Assembly (NCBI RefSeq): GCF_000275845.1
Contig: NW_006766905.1
Span: forward strand, 108,173-120,094
Source: Dichomitus squalens LYAD-421 SS1
Taxonomy: Eukaryota > Basidiomycota > Agaricomycetes > Polyporales > Polyporaceae
Length of the DNA: 11,922 nucleotides
Reading direction: 5' to 3'
A model generated the notes under the pieces. That model ran no database searches. It was not told the origin of the DNA and saw only the letters and a list, made by a program, of their open reading frames with translations. The position numbers and the translations under genes are program-made. This document shows, piece after piece, positions 1 through 8,234 of the stretch (position 1 is the stretch's first letter; the number at the start of each line of letters is the position of its first letter).

Positions 1-566
1 CCTCATGTACTTTTCCTTGTATCGGGTGCTTGTACGGTGGGATGTAGACGGCTGGAACAAAATGAGGGTGGTGAGCAAAGACGGACAGGAAATCGGAGGG
101 AGGGTAGAGACCTTGAGACTGCCGGCAGAAGAGACACATGCGACGCTGACTTACTCACCTGTAGCTGGATTTTCCGCCAACTTTTCAGCAACCTTCAACT
201 GCTATTTGTCCTCTTAATCAATGGCTTCTGAGATAAGTCTTAGATTGCTTTTGACGTTGATGTGTTGCTGTAGCCCGCTATAGTAGAATTGTCTGCCTTT
301 GCGCAGGTCTTGAGGCGAGAGTTTAGGTTAGTAGCTGCTTCTTCCACCCACAACAAAGTTCCCTTGGCATGTAGATGAAGACAGAAAGAAGCAGCAGCAG
401 ATTCCTGAACAAGTGCGCATACACGCAGTGGTGAGGGTGAGAGGGAGCACAACACCGGTAGCTAAGTTTCCTCTCACCCACTTGCCAGCGCGAGCACGTA
501 TTCAACGGGGTTGAACGCGTCCAGTGAATAGGCGCCTATGCGCGTCATAGCTCTCCATTTCTGCGC
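1..566. other. No confident gene; one candidate intron
   Basis: I see no recognisable protein here. On the - strand there is one plausible short intron, 158 down to 119 (40 nt, GTGAGT donor, GGCAG acceptor). It is flanked by short open stretches, one of which reads QLKVAEKLAENPAT just upstream of the donor. Joining the exons does not give a family I recognise, and the frame stops at the window edge. It may be the 3' part of a gene whose remainder lies left of the window, or a remnant. Confidence 0.25.
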
Positions 567-650
567 TATAAAGAGTGTCCTCGCGCTGAAGCTGTCAATT
601 CCCTTCTTTCCCTCATACTCATACGATCTCTCTCATATTACCTCCCTCAA
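567..650 (+). promoter_or_regulatory. TATA box and CT-rich initiation region
   Basis: TATAAA at 567-572 lies about 30 bp upstream of a strongly pyrimidine-rich stretch (about 598-650). This arrangement is common in filamentous fungal core promoters, where initiation occurs in or after the CT tract. It points into the intron-bearing stretch that follows on the + strand. It is inferred from sequence only, and no ATG in good context lies directly downstream before the first candidate intron. Confidence 0.35.
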
Positions 651-659
651 ATCCCAAAC

Positions 660-1195
660 TGTCGTCGGTGACCTTTACAAGCATTCACCCTCAAGCCGAA
701 GGATTCACTGCGCAGCATTCGTGCGCTGTATGTACATCTTCAGGCGCATATATGCGCTGATCTCCTGGCTCTTGCTCATTGCAGCGCCATCGCTGTCCCG
801 CTAGCCTGAGGCCAGTATTTCTATGGCTCCTGGTATGTACCACCACCATGCTCACCCCCATGTAGCCACCACCTCCACTATTCTCCAGCAGCCCGCCGGT
901 TCTTGTGGACCAGGTACAAGTCGCATACCCAAGTCTACTTGACGCAACACAAGGTAAGTCTCCTGCTATGTCCAGTAACTGTCCAGTGTTTTGTGCTCTC
1001 TCCACACTGCATGCCGATGCCGTCGGACTTGGCTCCGCCATTGTGCATGGGTACATGTTCACATTATGGCCCAGAGTTGTATCTCAGAAGAGTCCACTGA
1101 ACTCGGATGACCGTGATTGCCACTTACAAGCACGGAGACATGCACATGTCTCCTCAGAGTTGTGGCTTTCAAAGGTCGAAAGCATTGAATGAGTG
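660..1195 (+). pseudogene. Unrecognised intron-bearing gene remnant
   Basis: Two well-formed introns lie here: 728-784 (57 nt, GTATGT donor, CTGAT branch, TTGCAG acceptor) and 833-888 (56 nt, GTATGT donor, CTCAC branch, TCCAG acceptor). Splicing them joins a continuous frame running through residues such as LRSIRALAIAVPLA, then a TGA, then a stretch including SPPVLVDQVQVAYPSLLDATQ. That frame continues open to a stop at 1190-1192. The in-frame TGA and the lack of an obvious ATG upstream suggest decay, or a wrong exon model. I do not recognise the protein. The hydrophobic segment before the TGA could be a signal peptide, which is inference only. Confidence 0.3.
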
Positions 1196-1295
1196 CTCGG
1201 GGCATGTGTCGCACACGATCATGAGTATTGTCAGCAAAAGTCAGAACTGAGACATTAATTCCATGATCCCAGTCATTCACAGAAGCCGCAATGAA

Positions 1296-1344
1296 GTGAG
1301 TGAACATCTTTTTTCCTCGAGGTCATTTGCTGATACCCGTTCAG
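1296..1344 (+). other. Candidate spliceosomal intron (49 nt)
   Basis: GTGAGT donor, TTTGCTGATAC branch-like motif and GTTCAG acceptor fit the short-intron pattern of basidiomycetes closely. No long open frame on either side identifies the gene. The segment 1195-1295 upstream has no convincing coding content. Confidence 0.4.
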
Positions 1345-1561
1345 ACACATGGAATCACAGGCCTTTTCGAACACACGCACTTCAGTACTCTAGCATGTAG
1401 GTAGCCATCACTCAGACCGCGCCACATCTGCCTTGTTTTCTGCGTCCCGCTGATATATTTGATCGACCACAAGGACAATCACGATGCCACCCTGTGATGG
1501 GCGTAGACACAAACCTGACTGTCTAGCATTTCAAGCGCGTTCCCTTGGGTCCGGAATATGT

Positions 1562-1720
1562 GTAAGTACGAGGGCTGCCATCCCCGCTCCTTCTCTTGCA
1601 TGTGTTTGAATCACGCACCCCAGTGTTTTTGAGAGACACCATTGGCTAAGTCATCGGCTAGTGAGTACCGTCTTCCCCATCTGTCGAAGATGTCTGCATA
1701 CTCACACACGTCGCCCTCAG
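1562..1720 (+). other. Two candidate introns around a 37-nt exon
   Basis: Intron 1562-1623 (62 nt, GTAAGT donor, CCCCAG acceptor) and intron 1661-1720 (60 nt, GTGAGT donor, CATACTCAC branch, CCTCAG acceptor) flank a 37-nt exon at 1624-1660. Both match consensus well and are on the same strand as the introns at 728, 833 and 1296. This suggests one intron-rich + strand gene or remnant across about 600-1750. The product is not recognisable. Confidence 0.4.
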
Positions 1721-1990
1721 GCCTGCCCTCCTCCCGAGTCAGTATCCATTCATTGGCGTTCCATATCCAATAGTGCAGGTTGGTCTGTTCTCGTCGTGTA
1801 TACGTAGCTTGTGTGTATTCTGGACTTGCAATATATTTCTCTGCACCTCCTCCTAAGCCTGACTACATACCTTCAATGCAAGTGAAGATTATTTCCATTT
1901 CGGCAGTACAGAATCTGCTCCCTGGCCTCCTCCGATCGCCCAATACGAGGATTCCGAAGGGAGGTCCGGATTATCATGCAACATAAGCCC
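1721..1990. other. No supported feature
   Basis: This stretch lies between the last candidate + strand intron and the degraded inverted-repeat element. It contains only a short open frame (1780-1986) with no recognisable motif. I see no RNA gene or repeat in it. Confidence 0.4.
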
Positions 1991-2312
1991 GTTGTTGCCT
2001 CACACTCCACCAGCTTTTTGCATTAGCCCCGTCTCGCAATTCCAGCAATACCATAAGGTCTGGGGCTCGGACGCTGTCATCGCGTGGTACTGCAATCTGA
2101 GCAATACCGGGCAATACAACCAAGATCTTGGCGGTATTGCATGGTATTTCCACGTATTGCCTGGTCGTGCAGGTGGTCCACCCACATTGCTTTGTGTCGG
2201 AAACGCGACAGGTCCATTGGAATAGTACTCGAGTCATGCCTTATATTTCCACACTTCCCTGAACAGGCACGGGTATGTAATCTACAGCGAGATTTTTACA
2301 CTTTTGCTGATG
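1990..2312. mobile_element. Degraded MITE copy, right end preserved
   Basis: The right end, 2292-2312, is identical over 21 bp to the right terminal inverted repeat of the element at 4281-4600 (ATTTTTACACTTTTGCTGATG). The interior carries the same GCAATA/TATTGC short-motif clusters in both orientations (about 2030-2165). No clean left terminal repeat is visible. A weak resemblance near 1974-1988 may be its eroded remnant, so the left boundary is approximate. On the - strand the element begins 10 bp after a GTGAGC donor-like site (2322 down), so it may sit inside an intron. Confidence 0.5.
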
Positions 2313-2318
2313 GCAGGC

Positions 2319-2639
2319 TCACCTGTTGTCCGCTAAGGGCTCCTGGCTCCCATAATTCACAGGCTTCGAATCTGTTAGTAACAGCGCGAAACTACCTCTA
2401 TCAAACTCCCTTATGCTAGACTCGGCATTCTTCCGGATCGAGACCCTCGTCTTGTACCTGCTGAATGGCTCAGGTTCATGTAATCCCGCAACAATGCCTT
2501 TTGGCAGCCCAACCTTGCCGTCGACCATGTCCAAGAGCGATTCCGTGATCGGGGGAAACGTCTGAATGAACGGTTTGACCGACATCCACCCGCGAATCGA
2601 CAGTGGTGGTGTACGTACGAAGGGCAGGAGCGGACTCAC
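2319..2639 (-). CDS. Unrecognised exon-like reading frame
   Basis: An open frame of about 106 codons. Its central part has balanced, protein-like composition, including TFPPITESLLDMVDGKVG and a GIVAGLHEPEPFSRY stretch. I cannot assign a family. An internal intron is possible: a GTACAAG donor after the PFSR codons and a TACTAACAG branch/acceptor near 2370 would remove the second half of the frame and join to another short open stretch. That stretch ends at a GTGAGC donor (2322 down), just before the degraded MITE. No credible start exon was found upstream. It could be part of a decayed gene. Confidence 0.3.
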   Translation of the reverse strand: MSPLLPFVRTPPLSIRGWMSVKPFIQTFPPITESLLDMVDGKVGLPKGIVAGLHEPEPFSRYKTRVSIRKNAESSIREFDRGSFALLLTDSKPVNYGSQEPLADNR

Positions 2640-3174
2640 ACAGGAATGCCCGCTCGTTTAGCAGACTTGAACTTGAGCTTCTCGAAACTCCATTCTCATC
2701 AGCGGGCTATGCTTTAGGGACACAATCATGGGACTCAGCAGTCGCGTGGGTAGGGATAGGAGAACTGGCGTATCTGGGTTGGGATGCCGTGGAGCCAAGC
2801 CGCTGGGTGGGCAGGCGCGCTCCAACGAGATTTCGTCCGATCAACAACCGCGGGAGGTGCCCCTTGGTAGGCGTGGGCGTTCAGAGTGATAGGTATTGCC
2901 AGGCAAGTTTAGTGCATACTGAAATGTGCTAGAAGGGGCAAGTGGGCGGACGGCAAAGAAAGCTACCAAAGGACGAGCGAGCGAGGGTGAGGCGGCGGGA
3001 TAGGAGAAACCTGCGTCGGGAGAGAATGTGCTCGTACTGAGCAGCGCTATCATTTCAGGCACGTCATCTTTCCATTGGTATACGGGTCATGAGAGTCTCG
3101 GAGAACTCACCTCAAGCTCCTCCAATGTGACTCACCCTCCTGGCACAGTTCTCTACAACATCATATCTCGCTCC
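2640..3174. other. No supported feature
   Basis: Open frames here are short and composition-biased. I see no convincing intron chain, no terminal repeats and no RNA gene. It separates the unrecognised - strand frame from the 3' end of the DUF6533-like gene and may contain that gene's 3' untranslated region. Confidence 0.4.
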
Positions 3175-5105
3175 TCAGCTTGTAGGATCGATACCTACCA
3201 GCTGAATATTGTTGAAAGTCGTGCCTGCACTCATGTCTCGTTCACTTTCCCATTCCATGTCCGGGTCCTTAGTTTCCACATGCACCAGCTCTGCGAAGGA
3301 AGTGAGAGAATGCGGTATCGTCCGAGTGGTCTGCGACTGCGCGTAGAACTGGATTCCCTGCGAGACGGAATCGTCCGCCCCCTGGGCTTTGTGGCGGCTC
3401 ACTTGGCGGAGGTTGAGCATGAAGTGGGATATCAGGAGGGGCGACAGCCTTGAGTCGGGCGCACACGTGGTTTGCCAGCATACAACAAAGGGATTAACGT
3501 CGACAGAACGCTCGTGCATGTCAGCGACTCAAAGGAGAAGCAGATAGAAGAAAGCACGGAACGTACACGTCTCCGAATGGGGACACATTGCCGCTTTCCA
3601 GGTTGAGGGTGCTTTGATTGCACTGAAGTTTGAACTGTGGTATCAGCGATGTGATATACTGCTTTGACGACAGGGGACGTACACAAAGGAAGACTAGCAT
3701 GAGATCAATTACGTAAAACGAGCCGATGACGCTGAGGAGCAGGCCAACCCATCAAGAGCAGACTGCAATGCACCTGACATGAAGTACAAACTCCCTGGAG
3801 ACCCAGGTCCTCAGTAGGATCTCGGAAGTTGCTGTCTTGGGACAGGGACTCACCAGTGTACAACATGAAAGAAGGTAGAGAAGTCGCATCATGAAGGCCA
3901 CGCCGGGCTCCGAGTCTGTAGACCTTGTATGTGTACCACCAGGTCGTGATGAGGATAATTGAGTCTGCTATGATCAACGCCCCTCTGTCGAGGCTTATCA
4001 CTGAACAGCCGGCGATCAGTATCCATTGGAGATCATGTGTGAAGGTATCTTACATCTGAAAATATTTTCAATACCGTGTTCCACTACCCAGATCAAGTCC
4101 TTACATCATTAGAATCCTTTGAGGTGTCGGGTTGTCAAAGCTACAGCTGAATGGTAGCGGCAAGTTCTGCGCTTGGAACCACACAATATCCTGGATCTGG
4201 CTGAGGGTAAGATAACATCCATGCGCACAGTAAAACAAAGGAGACTCACGAGGTTGGTAATGACGGGAATGACGGAGAATCATCAGCAAAAGTGTAAAAA
4301 TCTTTTGCCATATTGCCCGTTTAGGCAATACTCAGCGAGAGCGCGCAATATACGTCAGATCATGCGCTGTCATGGGTGGTCTTGCAATGTCGTAAATATA
4401 TTGCAAGACCTTGCAATATCCCACAAGACCAGGCAATATCGGCAATACCAGGCAATATTTCGCATTATCGCAGGTATTGCGAGGTATTGCCGGTATTGCG
4501 TGCTCTCGGAATACATTTCCGGTATTGCAAGACCGTGCCACAACTGGCGCTTCAGGCAACGTCCGCAATCCTGTAGGATATTTTTACACTTTTGCTGATG
4601 ATACGAGTGTGATTGTGGCCAGGTAGACATTCATTGCCGACATTGCGTATACTCGCATTGTAGAGAACACTGTGTGCAAGCGCCATCAGCATAGACAACA
4701 AGTATATGCGAAGAAGGGTCATACAGCAGAGAGCGAGGAGACTCAGGAGACTGGCGACCATCTAAAATTGGCTAATGACGTTGCAACTGCCCGATCACAT
4801 GCCAGTTCAGGTCGAGTACAAGAGACTACAGCCAGCTGAACAACACGCTACCTCTGGAACGGATGTTGCAGACACCTTCAGAAGAGCAAATCTGTATTGG
4901 AAACCCACCATAGAAGATATTGGAAATGCAGCCCCAATCGTTAGGACATACTGGACGAGTAACGGATAGCGACTGAGCGCATATACGATAGAGGCCCAGC
5001 TGCACCTGCTGTGCCAGTTCCATTGAGAGAGACCTCCTGGCCCAGGCATATGATCCAATCATAGACATCAGCAAATGTGCGAAACCGTGCCAGCAGCAAT
5101 GCCAT
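3175..5105 (-). pseudogene. DUF6533-like seven-helix membrane protein, broken
   Basis: Exons chain down the - strand from ATG 5105. Recognisable pieces in order are: YDWIICLGQEV; a tryptophan-rich loop then VYALSRYPLLVQYVLTIG; SCNVISQF; a helix ending CLFSTMRVYAM; VYLATITLVF and SVIPVITNLV (cut by a MITE); QNLPLPFSCSFDNPTPQR; RGALIIADSIILITTWWYTY; GSLYF; and LLISHFMLNLRQ. This order matches basidiomycete seven-helix proteins carrying DUF6533, of unknown function and receptor-like topology. Introns with good consensus: 4724-4670, 4249-4197, 3853-3795, 3566-3449. Lesions: a net -1 frameshift near 5022, an in-frame TAG at 4764-4762 unless spliced out, the MITE at 4281-4600, and a frameshift near 3750. 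The C-terminal exon, 3448-3175, is open to its stop. The family assignment is from remembered motif patterns. Confidence 0.6.
4281..4600. mobile_element. MITE with 21-bp perfect terminal inverted repeats
   Basis: The left end 4281-4301 (CATCAGCAAAAGTGTAAAAA then T) is the exact reverse complement of the right end 4580-4600, and AT flanks both ends. There is no coding capacity. The interior is packed with GCAATA and TATTGC motifs in opposite orientations (for example 4430-4450 against 4475-4498), giving strong fold-back potential. It interrupts a transmembrane-coding exon of the DUF6533-like gene. Removing 4281-4600 plus one AT copy restores an uninterrupted hydrophobic frame, which supports a 2-bp AT target duplication. 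It is a non-autonomous DNA transposon of unassigned superfamily; the AT duplication is not the TA of Tc1/mariner. Confidence 0.8.
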
Positions 5106-5144
5106 GCGTGGCAGGAACATCAGGAAAACATCACGGACTTGGAC

Positions 5145-5149
5145 CCATA
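5145..5149. repeat. Target site duplication CCATA, left copy
   Basis: CCATA directly abuts the outer end of the left LTR and is identical to 10426-10430 outside the right LTR. Five-bp duplications are typical of Ty1/Copia integrases. The perfect match shows the two LTRs belong to one insertion, with no recombination with another copy since. Confidence 0.92.
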
Positions 5150-5515
5150 TATAGCAATGTAACTCAGCACGCGTTATACGCGGGACTAGTATATTTGTAA
5201 TACCTATAGCAATGTAACTACAGCGTATTAATCAGTATGAGTAAGTAGAATAAGTAACAAGCATACGCTCACCTCAGCACGCGTTATACGCGGGACTGAG
5301 GTGAGCCAACGTGAATCGAAAGAGTTAAGTACACATTTGTAACAAGACGTCCGTACTACAAGATGAGTGAGACGTGGCATTCGTAAACAAAACGGGGTGA
5401 ATCCGCCAAGGCGGGACAAGGCGGGACAAGGCAGGTCAACGGCGCGACAAGACTTGTCCGCCCGAAACATGGCCGAGGCTCGCACCACGCTTGCCTCGCC
5501 GTACGCACTCCAACA
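5150..5515 (-). repeat. Copia LTR, 3' copy in element orientation
   Basis: 366 bp, beginning TGTTGG and ending GCTATA on the - strand. It differs from the 5' LTR at five positions: 5172 C/T, 5310 C/T, 5470 T/C, 5481 C/G and 5489 G/A (left/right). It contains two copies of a 23-bp block (5165-5187 and 5275-5297), two copies of TATAGCAATGTAACT (5150-5164 and 5205-5219), an 11-bp-arm inverted repeat (5267-5277 with 5296-5306) and a short GGCGGGACAA tandem repeat (about 5409-5432). LTRs carry promoter and polyadenylation signals, but I cannot place these precisely. Confidence 0.94.
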
Positions 5516-5526
5516 CTCCCCCTCAA
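5516..5526 (-). other. Polypurine tract
   Basis: The - strand sequence TTGAGGGGGAG lies directly against the LTR start TGTTGG. It overlaps the end of the Pol frame, whose TGA is at 5525-5523. Polypurine tracts prime plus-strand DNA synthesis in LTR elements, and both position and composition fit. Confidence 0.88.
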
Positions 5527-5891
5527 GCAGGTGCGAGACCAAGGGCGGCAGCAAAATGTTTGACCTTGACGGAGGGGAGCGCCTTCGTCAGGATGTCAGC
5601 CGTTTGATCGTTGGTAGGGCAGTAGATAAGTCGAATGTCGCCGGCGTCGATGGTGAAATGAATGAAATGATACCGGATATCGATGTGCTTGGTGTGCACG
5701 TGATATGACCCGTCCTTCGTGAGTGCGATGGCCGATTGGTTGTCGCTATGGAGGGTGGTGGGCTCAGAAGGGGGGCAGAGGATTTCGCCGATGAGATAGC
5801 GAAGCCAGATGGCCTCCTTTGCGGCATGTGTTGCGGCAACGTACTCGGACTCGGCGGTCGATAGCGTGACAAGTTCCTGTTTCTTCGAGGA
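5523..5891 (-). pseudogene. pol: Pol C-terminus (RNase H) cut off by a stop codon
   Basis: A 122-codon continuation of Pol in the same frame, directly after the TGA at 5894-5892. It carries the second half of the Ty1/Copia RNase H: SSKKQELVTLSTAESEY, with the expected acidic residue in AESEY, then HSDNQSAIALTK, then HVHTKHIDIRYHFI. It ends at TGA 5525-5523 just before the LTR. The TGA upstream replaces the codon where this family normally has tryptophan (VSW then SSKKQ), implying TGG to TGA. The piece has no start of its own and would be made only by readthrough. Confidence 0.85.
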
Positions 5892-8234
5892 TCAAGAGAC
5901 CGCGCCGCCGTCGACAAGAAACACGTACCCAGTGATGGCGCGCCTGTGCTCCTGCGAGGCCCCGTCCGCATCCACAAATCCTTCCAGTTCGTTTTGTCGT
6001 GCTCCATAAACCAGCGACAGATTCCTTGTTCCGAGAAGGTATCTGAAGACCCGTTTTACCGCCTCCCAGTGAGTCCAGCCCGGGTTCTCCAAATACTGTG
6101 CCAGCGTTGTCACGGCGAACGCGATGTCAGGCCTTGTGCCTAGCGCGGCATACATCAGTGCGCCGATGGCCTCTCGATACGGGACGCGCTTCATGCGCGC
6201 GACATCGATCGCACTTTCCGGGCACTGGGCCTTGGAGAGCATGACGTGAGGGTCCATCGGGGTCAAAATGGGCTTGAGGTCGTCGAAATTGAAGCGTGTG
6301 ACGATGGCATCGATATACGAGTGTTGCGACAAGGAGAGTGTGTGTGCGACAAAATCGCGGCTGACCTTGATACCTAGAAGCCAGCTTATCGGACCCAGAT
6401 CCGTGAGCTTGTACTTAGTCGTGATACGCTTCTTGTAGTTGTCGACGGAGGGGCGGGAATCACCTGCGATCAGGCAATCGTTGACGTGGATAGCGAGAAT
6501 GATGAGGTGATTGTTGTCGCGCTTGTAGAACATGCCGTAGTCGGCCTCTGTGCGCGTGAAGCCTAGGTCAGCGAGTGCGGCGCATAGGGTATCGTACCAT
6601 TTTCGACCGCCCTGCTTCAACCCGTACAACACTTTGTCGAGCTTCAAGACGTATTTGCGGCAGTCCGCAAATTCGTGGTCCAGGGGTTGTTCGAGATAGA
6701 CGTCCTCCTCGAGGGTAGAGTTGAGGTACGCGCTGTTGAAATCAAAAGAGTCGGCGGGCCAATTGTTGCGAGCAGCGGTGGCGAGGATGAGGCGGAAGGA
6801 GGAGAGACGAGCGACAGGGGCAAAAGTTTCGTAGTAGTCGACACCGTACACTTGCGTGAAGCCGCGCACGACAAGGCGCGCCTTGTACTTGTCAATCTCG
6901 CCGGCCGCGTTCTTCTTGATGCGCAGGACCCATTTGCTGTCCACAACGTTGCCGGTCTTGGGGTGCGGGACAAGGTGCCAGGTGCCGTTGGAGGTGAGTG
7001 AGTCGAGCTTGGCCTTGATGGCCTGTTGCCACTTCGGCCAGTCCGGGTGCTTCTTCGCTTCCACGTAGGTGGGATCGATGCATTCCGCGTCTCCGGTGGC
7101 AGCGGCCATGGCCATCTCCACCATCTCCCATTCCTCCCGTTCCTCGCGCGACAACATCCCGGACCCCTCTTCTTCCCCCACCTCCTGCAATGTCGCGCTC
7201 GACATTCCTCTTGGCAGCGTGGTCCGTCCTCGCCCATCCGTGCTTCCTTCGCCGCTCCTCAACCTTCTGACATAGTCCGACTCCTTTCGGACACGTCGCG
7301 GTCGACCACTTGTAGCGACAGGATCGCACGTCACGTCCGCCGGATCGCGCGACAAGCCTTCAGCGGAAGGAGTGGTGGGGTCGGCATCAGTGCCAACAGG
7401 AGTAGTGGGGTCAGCATAAGCGCCGACGGGGGACGTCGTAGGGACGAGCTCGCCGTTATTCAGGTGCGTTTCTTCTTGTTGTCCCTCGGTTTGCTGATCT
7501 TGCTCCCCCTCGAGCTCCACCTCGACGTTGTTGTTGTCCGGCTTGAAGCGCACGCTGCGCTCAACCGTGACGATGCGGCGATCGGGCCAGTAGACGCGAT
7601 GCGCGTCGGTCGCCTCGTCCCACCCGACCCACCGTCCCGTCTGTGCCCTCGCCGCCAGCTTCGACCCGCCGGGTGAGTGGATTCGGACCTCGCAGCCCCA
7701 GGGGTGGAGGTGCGCGACATTCGGCTTGTCACCCCAGAACGCCTCGTACGGGGTCATCCCATCGAGCGCCCGTGTTGGTGTGCGGTTTTTCACATACACA
7801 GCGTAGGTCGCCGCTTCACCCCAAAGGGCTTTCGGAAGGCCACTGTCGTTCAGCATGGCCCGTACTTTCTCGAAGATTGTCCGGTTGGCTCGCTCAGCCA
7901 CGCCATCGTACTCGGGTGTGTCGTGAGTTGTCAATTTTCGTATGGTTCCATGCGCGGCAAGGTGCTCTGAAAATTCATTTGACAGGTACTCTCCTCCTCG
8001 ATCAGTGTGCAGGCACTTGATCGGCACCCCCTTCTGGGTCCTGTAGAAGGCCTCCGTGGCCTTGTATGATCCAAAGGTCTCGTCCTTCGTGCGCTGGAGG
8101 TAGGACAGTGCGTACCGGCTCTTGTCATCAATGAAGAGCGACTTGTAGCGGCGTCGCCCCAAGGTTTCTGTCGGTGCTGGTCCCCACACGTCCGAATGGA
8201 CCTCTCCGCCAATTTCGGTGGCACGCGGTCGGAC
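5892..8234 (-). pseudogene. pol: Copia Pol: integrase, reverse transcriptase, partial RNase H
   Basis: Open in the Gag frame from just after the TGA at 8237-8235. Residues are numbered from the GTG at 8189. The integrase core has D21 (FIDD), D63 (HTDRGGEY) and E99 (VAER), with exactly 35 residues between D63 and E99, so its triad is intact. A basic, proline-poor linker (about 215-345) holds a PVG-ADPTT repeat. Reverse transcriptase follows: KWVLRIKK, YKARLVVRGFTQVYGVDY, motif A DFNSAYLN (D483) and LYGLKQGGRKWYD. The catalytic YxDD motif reads HVND (568-571), with Asn570 where the first essential Asp belongs, so RT should be inactive. RNase H begins with VDADGASQ (D740) and ends at TGA 5894-5892. 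There is no ATG at its 5' end, as expected for part of a single Gag-Pol polyprotein. Confidence 0.93.

Noticed and set aside
730..804. Short + strand frame MYIFRRIYALISWLLLIAAP resembling a signal peptide
   Set aside because: Its ATG and hydrophobic part fall inside a strong candidate intron (728-784) and it stops after 24 codons.
1134..1153. Palindrome GGAGACATG-CA-CATGTCTCC
   Set aside because: A perfect 9-bp inverted repeat, but isolated and without flanking context suggesting a regulatory or mobile function.
1230..1241. TCAGCAAAAGT resembling the MITE terminal repeat
   Set aside because: Only 11 bp match and the sequence diverges immediately after. Pairing it with 2312 would give an implausibly long element compared with the 320-bp copy.
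7026..7676. A 216-codon + strand open frame opposite Pol
   Set aside because: It is antisense to well-conserved integrase and RT motifs and has a low-complexity, arginine- and leucine-rich composition typical of the reverse of a GC-rich coding strand.
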